Assembly (NCBI GenBank): GCA_032622095.1
Contig: CP136068.1
Span: forward strand, 50,830,443-50,894,442
DNA length: 64,000 nucleotides
Reading direction: 5' to 3'
From: Siphonodentalium dalli
Taxonomy: Eukaryota; Mollusca; Scaphopoda; Gadilida; Siphonodentaliidae
Made by a program: the position numbers and the translations under genes. Positions 46,101 through 56,868 of the stretch are shown one piece after another. The notes beneath the pieces were generated by a model that was not told where the DNA came from, did no database searches, and was given only the letters and a program-made list of their open reading frames with translations. Position 1 is the stretch's first letter, and each line of letters opens with the position of its first letter.

Positions 46101-46474
46101 GTACATCTGCTTTAAACTGCATACCCTGGATTATAGAAGAAAGTCGGGGTCCCAACCTCACTAAATTAATTAAGCCAATATAGCCAGCAAATTACCCATA
46201 TATCACGTTTTGACATGACTCTTGTAAAAGTAGACATTTGTAAGACTTGCTACATCAGTCGTTTGATGTTATAAACTTGTTTAAATTGAATTAAATTAAA
46301 TTAAATAAAAAAAATTTAAATCATCTAAAATCTATAAATCACATGCATGTTAATTGAATTTCCTCATCGTGTGGTCATATGTTCTGTTTATGAGGTAATC
46401 TAACTACCATACACATTGAGATATTCATTATAAATAGAGAGGTTAATATAATAGCGGGTAACGTGAACATCAAT
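46101..46474. other. Spacer, no gene seen
   Basis: AT-rich with an AATTAAATTAAATTAAAT run near 46280-46300. The phrase GTCGGGGTCCCAACCTCACT at about 46144-46163 is a stray fragment of the element D unit. Confidence 0.45.
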
Positions 46475-46699
46475 GTTTCTTCGCCACATATCAACAGGTA
46501 AATATACAATTTTCTGAGATGATGTGAGGCACCTGAGTGAATTTTTAAGTTTGTAAGTTTGCATTATGCTGACAACTTTCCTTTACAATATATCAAGATT
46601 AAGCATGACAAATAAACAGCATTCGTTTAAATGCATTGCGGGGTATGGATAAAGAGCGTTTGTCCATTTCATGTACAAGGACTTTAATAGAATATAGCC

Positions 46700-47275
46700 A
46701 TCGCACAGGGGAACATTCCCTCTGTATAACTAGATATTTCCCGAGCCCCCCCCCCTTCTGGAGAAGTTGCCGAGATATTAAGAAACAAAAGACGGGGTCC
46801 CAACCTCACTAAATTTACAGAGTGCATATGCTATAGATAATATTCGATGAATCTGCCGAATTTATCACTTGAAACGCTGGAATATTTCCACGCTGTGGGC
46901 AGAAGCTGGGCATTAATTTGATGCCACCGGAAAGAGGAGCATTCCCTCTGTGTAACTAGATATTTCCTGAACCCCTCCCTTCTGGATAAGTTGCCGACAT
47001 ATTAAGAAACAAAAGTTGGGGTCCCAACCTCACTAAATTTACTGAGTGCATATATGTTACAGAATATGTTTGTTGAATCTGCCAAATTTATTACTTGAAA
47101 CGCTGAGATATTTCCACTCTGTGGTAAGAACCTGGGAGTTAATTTTGATGTCATCGGAAAGAGGAACATTCCCTCTGTATAACTAGATATCACCCGAGTC
47201 CCTCCCTTCTGGATAAGTTGCCAAAATATTGAGAAACAAAAGTCGGGGTCCCAACCTCACTAAATTTAACATCAG
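46700..47275 (+). repeat. Element D array, first block
   Basis: About 2.5 units: GGAACATTCCCTCTGTATAA, CTAGATATTTCCCGAGCCCC, CTTCTGGATAAGTTGCCGA, AAACAAAAGTCGGGGTCCCA, CACTAAATTTACAGAGTGCA, then a variable AATATCTGATGAATC or GAATATGTTTGTTGAATC, CTTGAAACGCTG and GATATTTCCACGCTGTGG. Confidence 0.88.
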
Positions 47276-47304
47276 AAATAACTCCGGTGCCCAACCTCAC
47301 CTCG

Positions 47305-47757
47305 CAAAATGGTATATTTATCTATTAAATTCTTGATATGTTTGTAAAGAAACGCTAACAAAATTAAGAAACAATTTCTTTACAATGATAGTCAGAAATC
47401 ACTCAGGTATAACCTTTCACCTCTGTGGCAGACAGCGGCAATTAACATTGTTGGTATGAGTGATTCCCAATACACTCCCGAATACACTGTGTATAAGGGA
47501 TTATGGGCGCGGTATGGATGTTTATTGATAGTGTACTGATAGTCTAGACTGACAGGGGTCATATATGGTCACATATAGCTAATGACCGCAACATGCATGC
47601 ATTGTTTATTTGTAATTTATTGCAACTGAAGTCAATGATACATTGTTGGTTATACGACACTTATTGTTGTATATTACATGTATATCCAATATATATGCTA
47701 TTTAAAAGCTGTTAACCGTTTGCAAACTGCAATCATCATATCAGTCTAACTAAGCGT
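47305..47757 (+). repeat. Direct ~440-bp repeat, copy 1
   Basis: CAATTTCTTTACAATGATAG, CCTTTCACCTCTGTGGCAGA, ACACTCCCGAATACACTGTG, TAGTCTAGACTGACAGGGGT and CATCATATCAGTCTAACTAA followed by GCGTA. Copy 2 is at 50458-50895 with a few percent difference. Confidence 0.88.
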
Positions 47758-47764
47758 AACCGGG

Positions 47765-50204
47765 AATTAATTTATCACTTGAGACGCTGGGATATTTCCA
47801 CGCTGTGGGAAGAAACTGGGAGTTAATTTTGATGTCATCGGAAGGGGAACATTCCCTCTGTATAACTAGATATTTCCCAAGTCCCTCCCTTCTGGATAAG
47901 TTGCAGAAATATTAAGAAACAAAAGTCAGGGTCCCAACCTCACTAAATTACAGAGTGCATCTATTATAGATAATATCTGATGAATCTGCTGAATTTATCA
48001 CTTGAAACGCTGGGATATTTCCATGCTGTGGGAAGAACCTGGGAGTTAATTTTGATGTCATCGGAAAGGGGAACATTCCCTCTGTATAACTAGATATTTC
48101 CGAGCCCCTCCCTAATGGGTAAGTTGTCGAGATATTAAGAAACAAAAGTCGGGGTCCCAACCTCAATAAATTTACTGAGTGCATCTGTTACAGAATATGT
48201 TTGTTGAATCTGCCGAATTTATTACTTGAAACGCTGAGATATTTCCACGCTGTGGTAAGAACCTGGGAATTAATTTTGATGCTATCGGAAAGGGGAACAT
48301 TCCCTCTGTATAACTAGATAATTCCCGAGCCACTCCCTTCTGGATAAGTTGCCGACATATTAAGAAACAAAAGTTGGGCCCCCAACCTAACTAAATTTAC
48401 AGAGTGCATCTGTTACAGAATATGTTTGTTGAATCTGCCGAATTTATTACTTGAAACGCTGAGATATTTCCACGCCGTGGGAAGAACCTGGGAGTTAATT
48501 TTGATGTAATCGAAAAGAGGAACATTCCCTCTGTGTAACTAGATATTTCCTGAGCCCTCCATTCTGGATAAGTTGCCGAGATATTAAGAAACAAAAGTCG
48601 AGGTCCCAACCTCACTAAATTTACTGAGTGCATCTGTTACAGAATATGTATGTTGAATCTGCCGAATTTATTACTTGAAACGCTGAGATATTTCCACGCT
48701 GTGGTAAGAACCTGGGAATTCATTTTGATGCCATCGGAAAGGGGAACATTCCCTCTGTGTAACTAGATATTTCCCGAGCCCCTCCCTTCTGGATAAGTTG
48801 CCGATATATTGAGAAACAAAAGTCGGGGTCCCAACCTCACTAAATTACAGAGTGCATCTGTTATAGATAATATCTGATGAATCTGCAGAATTTATCACTT
48901 GAAACCCTGGGATATTTCCACGCCGTGGGAAGAACCTGGGAGTTAATTTTGATGTCATCGAAAAGAAGAACATTCCCTCTGTGTAACTAGATATTTCCCG
49001 AGCCCCTCCCTTCTGGATAAGTTGCCAAGATATTAAGAAACAAAAGTCGAGGTCCCAACCTCACTAAATTGCAGAGTGCATCTGTTATAGATAATATCTG
49101 ATGAATCTGTCGAATTTATCACTTGAAACGCTGGGATATTTACACGCTGTGGGATGAACATGGGAGTTAATTTTTATGTCATCGGAAAGGGGAACATTCC
49201 CTCTGTATAACTAGATATTTCCCGAGCCCCTCCCTAATGGATAAGTTGTCGAGATATTAAGAAACAAAAGTCGTGGGTCCCAACCTCACTAAATTTACTG
49301 AGTGTATCTGTTACAGAATATGTTTGTTGAATCTGCCGAATTTATTACTTGAAACGCTGAGATATTTCCACGCTGTGGTAAGAACCTGGGAATTCATTTT
49401 GATGCCATCGGAAAGGGGAACATTCCCTCTGTGTAACTAGATATTTCCCGAGCCCCTTCCTTCTGGATAAGTTGCTGAGATATTAAGAAACAAAAGTCGG
49501 GGTCCCAACCTCACTAAATTTACAGAGTGCATCTGTTATAGTTAATATCCGATGAATCTGCCGAATTTATCACTTGAAACGCTGGGATATTTCCACGCCG
49601 TGGGAAGAACCTGGGAGTTAATTTTGATGTCATCGAAAAGGGGAACATTCCCTCTGTATAACTAGATATTTCCCGAGCCCCTTCCTTCTGGATAAGTTGC
49701 CGACATATTAAGAAACAAAAGTTGGGGTCACAACCTCACTAAATTTACAGAGTGCATCTGTTACAGAATATGTTTGTTGAATCTGCCGAATTTATTACTT
49801 GAAACGCTGAGATATTTCCACGTTGTGGGAAGAATCTGGGAATTAATTTTGATGTCATCGGAAAGGGGAACATTCCCTCTGTGTAACTAGATATTTCCCG
49901 AGCCCCTCCCTTCTGGATAAGTTGCCGATATATTGAGAAACAAAAGTCGGGGTCCCAACCTCACTAAATTACAGAGTGCATCTGTTATAGATAATATCCG
50001 ATGAATCTGCATAATTTATCACTTGAAACGCTGGGATATTTCCACGCCGTGGGAAGAACCTGGGAGTTAATTTTGATGTCATCGAAAAGGGGAACATTCC
50101 CTCTGTGTAACTAGATATTTCCCGAGCCCCTCCCTTATGGATAAGTTGCCGATATATTGAGAAACAAAAGTCGGGTCCCAACCTCACTAAATTACAGAGT
50201 TCCC
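47765..50204 (+). repeat. Element D array, main block of about 11 units
   Basis: GGAACATTCCC occurs at about 47846, 48071, 48294, 48520, 48746, 48969, 49193, 49417, 49646, 49870 and 50093, a period of 222-229 bp. Two unit types (TTATAGATAATATCTGATG and TTACAGAATATGTTTGTTG) are interleaved, though not strictly alternating. Short frames of 72-78 codons recur with the period. Confidence 0.92.
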
Positions 50205-50432
50205 CTTTCCGATGGTATCAAAATTAATTCCCAGCTTCTGTCCACAGCGTGGAAATATTCCAGGGTTTCAAGTGATAAATTCGGCAGATTCATCGAATAT
50301 TATTTATTGCATATGCACTCTGTAAATTTAGTGAGATTGGGACCCTGTCTTTTGTTTCTTAATATCTCGGCAACTTCTCCAGAAGGGTGAGCTCGGGAAA
50401 TATCTAGTTACACAGAGGGAATGTTCCCCTTT
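50205..50432 (-). repeat. Inverted terminal unit of element D
   Basis: One unit in reverse orientation (CCACAGCGTGGAAATATTCC, GATTCATCGAATATTATTTA, GGCAACTTCTCCAGAAGGG and CACAGAGGGAATGTTCCCC). It joins directly to the right TIR, so both element ends carry the unit in the same orientation relative to the TIR. Confidence 0.85.
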
Positions 50433-50457
50433 CACTCAGGTGCCTTACATCATCTCG

Positions 50458-50895
50458 GAAAATTGTATATTTACCTGTTGATATGTGGCGAAGAAACGCT
50501 ATAAAAATTAATTAACAATTTCTTTACAATGATAGTTAGAAATCAATCGGGTTTAACCTTTCACCTCTGTGGCAGACAGCGGCAATTAACATTGCTGGTA
50601 TGTGTGATTCCCAATACACTCCCGAATACACTGTGTATTAGGGGATTATGGGTGGATGTTTATTGATAGTGTATTGATAGTCTAGACTGACAGGGGTCAT
50701 ATATGGCCGCATGTAGCTAATGACTGCAACATGCATGCATTGTTTATTTGTAGTTTATCGCAACTGAAATCTATGATACATTGTTGGTTATACAACAATT
50801 ATTGTTGTATATTAAATGTATAGCCAATATATATGCTATTTAAAAGCTGTTAACCGTTTGCAAACTGCAATCATCATATCAGTCTAACTAAGCGT
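50458..50895 (+). repeat. Direct ~440-bp repeat, copy 2
   Basis: Second copy of 47305-47757. Its first part overlaps the right TIR of element D. Confidence 0.88.
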
Positions 50896-51316
50896 ATTGT
50901 CGGGGTTAAGCCATGCTAGTCTTGAAACAATTTTCCTGGCGTGCACCTGAATATTCAGTGTATACGTAAAACCGTCATCTTGTTTGTGTGTTATCGTATT
51001 GGGAGAGGAGCTTTATAAGTTGCAAAACTTGTGTCCAAATCCCTTTCGTATTTTTTGTAAATAAAATTTGTTTCAAGTCAAGTATTCAGTGTACTCTACC
51101 CGACCGCTCAATGCATGCTTTGACGAAATATTTGATAACAGAACAGGGTCTTGACCTTCAAGTTCGCGTGTTTGAATTTTTATATAGCTTATAAAAGCAA
51201 CTAGAAAAGACATTAGTCGATGAATTGTCCAAAGTTTCCAACTACAACTTTTACATATTCACTAGCCTATATATACCGACGACTGTAAGATAAGCAAATA
51301 TCATATAAAGAGACAT
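50896..51316. other. Spacer, no gene seen
   Basis: Contains GACATTAGTCGATG at about 51209, echoing the GACATTAGTCGGGG junction of element C at 51313. No coding evidence. Confidence 0.45.
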
Positions 51317-52660
51317 TAGTCGGGGAGCCAATAAGGTCCACCTGCACCCCCCCGATGATTACAAATAACCTTATTTTTATTGTTCCCTATGGTATCCAGA
51401 TAAAGAATCCGGAATTCTCCGAAAAATAAAGGTGGCCCTACTAGGTGCTAGAGCCATTTGAATCCAAGATGGCCGCCATTTCCTCTAATTCCGACCAGCT
51501 GTATTTAATCGTTGTAATAGATCGGTTGTTAGCAAAAGACACAGACAAAATATATGCCATTTGTTGGTATGATGTCCTTCTTCAAAATGACGGCAAAAAA
51601 TTTCGAAAAAAATTCAAAATGGCCGCCGAAAAATGACGTCATCTGCACGAAAATAGGAAATTTAATTAATATTTCACCATATCTTCCATTTTTCTTCACA
51701 TTAATCATTAGTAAATGGCAATGTTTTTGAGACAGTCATCAAGCGTGATATTATAGCGTCATTTTAAGACATTTGCCATTGACGAGGGTTCCGTAATAGA
51801 TACAGAAAGAGGATTTGAAAAAGAGGGGTAAAATTTTCGATTTTTTGCAAGACGATTTTGATAGTCATTTTATCGACAAACCACACAGGCTGTTAATAGA
51901 ATGTCAACAACTATGTGCTTTATTTTATTGGACGGATGTTTTACTTCAATGGGAATGAAATTGGTGTAGAAAATTTCCAAAATGGCCGCCGAAAATATGA
52001 AAAATGGTAAATATTGCCGCAGGGTGTCCTGCAATGGCTTACAAGTTGTGGTTAATATATAAAATTGGCTAATCTGTATTATATACATTGCATACTAACA
52101 TGTCTGATGCACCATGGATCATTGTTTCTATTGTCACCACTGACATCACCAGAAATATTGGATTTTTCTCTCACAAACTTGACATAAATTTCGGCAAAAA
52201 TTCACTTTTCAGGGTTGGACAATTGTTTTAAGTAAAATGCAACTATCATTGGTATCAAAGGTATTTATTGTATTGGTCTATCTTAAATGTGTCACACTAC
52301 GGTGTTTATAGACCAAATTGCTCAAGATGGCTTCCAAAATGGCAACCAAATTTGTAAAAAGTTAATTTTTTACATATATCCCGAACATTATTCTCTGCGT
52401 TATCCGACAAGGTAGTAAATTGTGACTCACTTGGTTATTGTACGTGTTAGTTAATTAACTGACAACTACGTTCTATTATGTTTGTCCCAGTTCCGTATGG
52501 GGCATGACAAATTCATTTTAAAGTTGCAGTATGGAATTTTGCGGAGAACCTCTTTTGTGTTTCTTGCCATATTATTGAAAGGAAATGGGCAGAACTTTGA
52601 AACGGAACTGAGATGAACCATAATATGTGGCTATTCTGGTCCATTATGATAAAACATATC
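51317..52660 (+). repeat. Element C left non-tandem arm
   Basis: Mirrored at 55229-56572. It contains TGACGTCAT (about 51632), an AAGATGGC motif near the outer end and low-complexity A/T stretches. The 63- and 72-codon frames are mirrored and have no recognisable features. Confidence 0.8.
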
Positions 52661-54170
52661 AACTGGATACAGGGTGGATGCCAAGATGGTAGCCAGGGAC
52701 TTACTATATGATCATAGGTGAGGTGAATAGGTATACAGGGAGTTATTGTATGGTCAACGGTGAGATGAGTACATGTATGTATACAATTAGTGACTGTATG
52801 ATCATAAATGTAATGAATAGCTATACAGGGAGTGACTAAATGGTCATGTGTCAGGTGTATGAGTATACCCGGTGTTCCTGCTTGGTGATGTGGCTGTATG
52901 GTCATGTGTAGGTTATACGGGTATACACATGTGTTGCTATATGGTCATGGGCGAGGGGTATGTGTATATAGCGAGCGGCTATATGGGCATGGATGATGTG
53001 CATATGCATACATGGAGTGAATATACTGACATGGCTGGGGAGTATTAGTATATCTTGAGTGGCTATTCTGCTATGGTGTGACAATAGGGATACGGGGAGT
53101 GACATGGCCAAGGGTGAGGTGAATATATATACAGGGAGTTACTGTATGGGCATGAATGGTGTGAATATGTATACAAGGAGTGACTATATGGTTATGAGTG
53201 GGGTGTCCATGGTGAGATGCATAGGAATATAAGGAGTGGCTGTATGGGCATGTGTGAGGTGAATCGGTATACATGTAGTGACTGTACGGTGTATTGTTGT
53301 GTGTGGCCGTTGTGACCGTATGGGCATTGCTGTGGTGTATAGATATAACGAGAGTAGCTACATGGTCATCTGTGAGTTGTTTATGTATATATGGAGTGAC
53401 TGTAATGTCGTGGTGGGATGTATATGTGTACCGTGTGTGGCTGTATTGTGACATGTGGGTGTATATGTATATTTGTGCTGTCTGTATGATCATGGATGGA
53501 GTGCGTAGATAAATAGGGAGTGATTTTATGGTTATGGGTAATGTGTATAGGTGCACCTGGTATGCCTGTACGGTCAAGATTGAAGTTATATGCATACCTG
53601 TGGCTATATAGGGAGTGCCCTTTTGGTAACGGGTGGGTCGTATATTGATATATGTTGTGGATGTATTATCATCGGTGGTGTATAGGGTGTAGATGAATGA
53701 TCATGGATGGCGTGTATAAGTATACATTGAGTTGCTGAATTGTCATGTGCGAGGTGTATATGCAAGTATTAAACTTATGAGTGGTCGTGTGTGCGGGTAT
53801 TGGTATATTTGGAAGGGCTCACCATTGATGAGGTGTATATGTATATCTGGATTGACTCTATGGTCATGGGTATGGCGAATAGATATACATGTAGTGGCTG
53901 TATGGTCCACGGTGAGGTGAATAGGTATACAATGAGTGACTTTATGATCGTGAATGTGGTGAATATGTATACACATAGTGACTATATGGTCAGGTGTAGG
54001 AGTATACCTGGTGTTCATGCATGGTGACTCATGGCTGTATCGTCATTTGTGGCATGTACCAGTATAACCAAATATGGCTGTATGGTCAGGTGTATGTGTA
54101 TAGAGTGGGTGACTATATTGTCATTTGTGTGGTGTTTATGTACATATGAGGTCATGGTGGGTTGTACATG
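52661..54170 (+). repeat. Minisatellite of ~45-50 bp, forward
   Basis: Degenerate units of the form GAGTGACTATATGGTCATGG, GTGAGGTGTATATGTATAC. The first ~470 bp are mirrored at 54758-55228 at high identity. The inner part is diverged, with units that no longer pair one to one. Open frames of up to 174 codons (rich in His, Thr, Ile, Tyr) run through the repeats in several registers and are not genes. Confidence 0.85.
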
Positions 54171-54314
54171 TGTAATTTGGGTGGCTATCGCTTTCCACAA
54201 TAACGCAAGGATATGTTAATCAATAGAGAGGTCATATCAAAGAGTTCTCCACCATGATAGTGTTTGTGTACATGGGGGAACTTTAAACGTGAAAAGCGAT
54301 AGCCACCCATTACA
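54171..54314. repeat. Inverted centre of element C
   Basis: GGGTGGCTATCGCTTT and its complement AAAGCGATAGCCACCC flank about 100 bp of unique sequence, and the minisatellite reverses here. It could be a nested small MITE or the original fold-back loop. Confidence 0.8.
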
Positions 54315-55228
54315 TTCCATATATACATAAACACTACAGACATAACAATATAGTGACCAACTGTATAAACGTACACCTGACCCATGACCATGGATGGCCA
54401 TACAGCCATGAGTCACAATGCAGTCACACCGGGTATAATCCTAAACATGACCCATAACCATAGAGTCACTCCTTGTATACCCATTCACCTCACTATTGGC
54501 CATACGGTCATCCCATGTATACCTATTCTCCACACACACATGGTCAAATAGACATTCAATATATACATCAACACCACAATAATGACCATAGAGTCACCCC
54601 GGGTATACATATCCACCTCACCAATGGTCATATAGCCACTCGCTTCATACACATACCCTCACCCATGGCACCTGGTATACTCCTTCATCTGACCTACGGC
54701 CATATAGTCACACCGTGTGTACCTATTCAAAACATTCGTACATGATCATGGTCAATCATTGTATATATATTCACCTCACCCTTGGCCATGTCACTCCCCG
54801 TATCCCTATTTGTCACACCATAGCAGAATAGCCACTCAAGATATACTAATACTCCCCAGCCATGTCAGTATATTCACTCCATGTATGCATATGCACATCA
54901 TCCATGGCCATATAGCCGCTCGCTATATACACATACCCCTCGCCCATGACCATATAGCAACACATGTGTATACCCGTATAACCTACACATGACCTACACG
55001 TCACCAAGCAGGAACACCGGGTATACTCATACACCTGACTCATGACCATTTAGTCACTCCCTGTATAGCTATTCATTACATTTATGATCATACAGTCACT
55101 AATTGTATACATACATGTACTCATCTCACCGTTGACCATACAATAACTCCCTGTATACCTATTCACCTCATCTATGACCATATAGTAACTCCCTGGCTAC
55201 CATCTTGGCATCCACCGTGTATCCAGTT
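54315..55228 (-). repeat. Minisatellite of ~45-50 bp, reversed
   Basis: Reverse-complement units (GGCCATATAGCCACTC, TATACACATACCCTCACCC). The part beyond about 54758 matches 52661-53131 almost exactly. Confidence 0.85.
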
Positions 55229-56572
55229 GATATGTTTTATCATAATGGACCAGAATAGCCACATATTATGGTTCATCTCAGTTCCGTTTCAAAGTTCTGC
55301 CCATTTCCTTTCAATAATATGGCAAGAAACACAAAAGAGGTTCTCCGCAAAATTCCATACTGCAACTTTAAAATGAATTTGTCATGCCCCATACGGAACT
55401 GGGACAAACATAATAGAACGTAGTTGTCAGTTAATTAACTAACACGTACAATAACCAAGTGAGTCACAATTTACTACCTTGTCGGATAACGCAGAGAATA
55501 ATGTTCGGGATATATGTAAAAAATTAACTTTTTACAAATTTGGTTGCCATTTTGGAAGCCATCTTGAGCAATTTGGTCTATGAACACCGTAGTGTGACAC
55601 ATTTAAGATAGACCAATACAATAAATACCTTTGATACCAATGATAGTTGCATTTTACTTAAAACAATTGTCCAACCCTGAAAAGTGAATTTTTGCCGAAA
55701 TTTATGTCAAGTTTGTGAGAGAAAAATCCAATATTTCTGGTGATGTCAGTGGTGACAATAGAAACAATGATCCATGGTGCATCAAACATGTTAGTATGCA
55801 ATGTATATAATACAGATTAGCCAATTTTATATATTAACCACAACTTGTAAGCCATTGCAGGACACCCTGGGGCAATATTTACCATTTTTCATATTTTTGG
55901 CGGCCATTTTGGAAATTTTCTACACCAATTTCATTCCCATTGAAGTAAAACATCCGTCCAATAAAATAAAGCACATAGTTGTTGACATTCTATTAACAGC
56001 CTGTGTGGTTTGTCGATAAAATGACTATCAAAATCGTCTTGCAAAAAATCGAAAATTTTACCCCTCTTTTTCAAATCCTCTTTCTGTATCTATTACGGAA
56101 CCCTCGTCAATGGCAAATGTCTTAAAATGACGCTATAATATCACGCTTGATGACTGTCTCAAAAACATTGCCATTTACTAATGATTAATGTGAAGAAAAA
56201 TGGAAGATATGGTGAAATATTAATTAAATTTCCTATTTTCGTGCAGATGACGTCATTTTTCGGCGGCCATTTTGAATTTTTTTCGAAATTTTTTGCCGTC
56301 ATTTTGAAGAAGGACATCATACCAACAAATGGCATATATTTTGTCTGTGTCTTTTGCTAAAAACCGATCTATTACAACGATTAAATACAGCTGGTCGGAA
56401 TTAGAGGAAATGGCGGCCATCTTGGATTCAAATGGCTCTAGCACCTAGTAGGGCCACCTTTATTTTTCGGAGAATTCCGGATTCTTTATCTGGATACCAT
56501 AGGGAACAATAAAAATAAGGTTATTTGTAATCATCGGGGGGGTGCAGGTGGACCTTATTGGCTCCCCGACTA
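55229..56572 (-). repeat. Element C right non-tandem arm
   Basis: Mirror of 51317-52660. Minor differences include ATGAACACCG against the complement of CGGTGTTTAT, and CTGGGGCAAT against the complement of ATTGCCGCAG. Confidence 0.8.
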
Positions 56573-56868
56573 CATGAATATCGATATGCAACCTCAAACA
56601 AACCTGCATGAAGTTTCAATGCACCAGACAGGACTACTCCTACACATGCACACACTCAAGTCGATTAGATTGATGAATTATTAGTGTAAAACACAGACCC
56701 AGGGTGTGGACTCAGGGGTTCCAAACCGCACCTAGCATTTGCTGCGTTTGCATTGATTTGTTTCACAGTAATAAAACCCCATTGGAACTGATATTATGAC
56801 CCACACCAGCTCAGAACATTTGGTGAGGTACCCCCGAATCATTTTTTAAAGCCAGTGTACACGTAATA
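56573..56868. other. Spacer, no gene seen
   Basis: Short unassigned stretch between element C and family G. Confidence 0.4.

Larger units (their letters stand above)
46475..50895. mobile_element. Element D: 65-bp TIRs and ~225-bp array
   Basis: TIRs at 46475-46539 and 50433-50497 match over 65 bp with two differences (GTTTCTTCGCCACATATCAA, CAGGTAAATATACAATTTT, GATGATGT and GGCACCTGAGTG). Inside are about 13 ~225-bp units and one inverted terminal unit. A ~440-bp non-tandem segment occurs twice in direct orientation (47305-47757 and 50458-50895), the second running past the right TIR. This suggests two copies of a related element overlapped or recombined. No coding capacity. Confidence 0.75.
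51317..56572. mobile_element. Element C: 5.26-kb fold-back element
   Basis: The ends TAGTCGGGGAGCCAATAAGG and its complement begin arms of about 1.8 kb (51317-53131 and 54758-56572) whose paired positions sum to 107889, with only scattered differences. The outer 1.35 kb of each arm is non-tandem and has CAAGATGGCCGCCATTTCC and several AAAATGGCCGCC. The inner part is a ~45-50-bp minisatellite that flips orientation at 54171-54314. Flanks CAT on the left and CAT on the right could be a 3-bp target duplication, weakly. No transposase frame is visible. Confidence 0.85.

Noticed and set aside
46475-50895. Regularly spaced near-identical repeats suggestive of a CRISPR array
   Set aside because: The whole ~225-bp unit is repeated with no unique spacers, and the sequence is eukaryotic in character.
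53071-53595. 174-codon frame rich in His, Thr, Ile and Tyr, the longest in the window
   Set aside because: It runs through the ~45-50-bp minisatellite of element C. Similar frames occur in other registers and in the mirrored arm, and no domain is recognisable.
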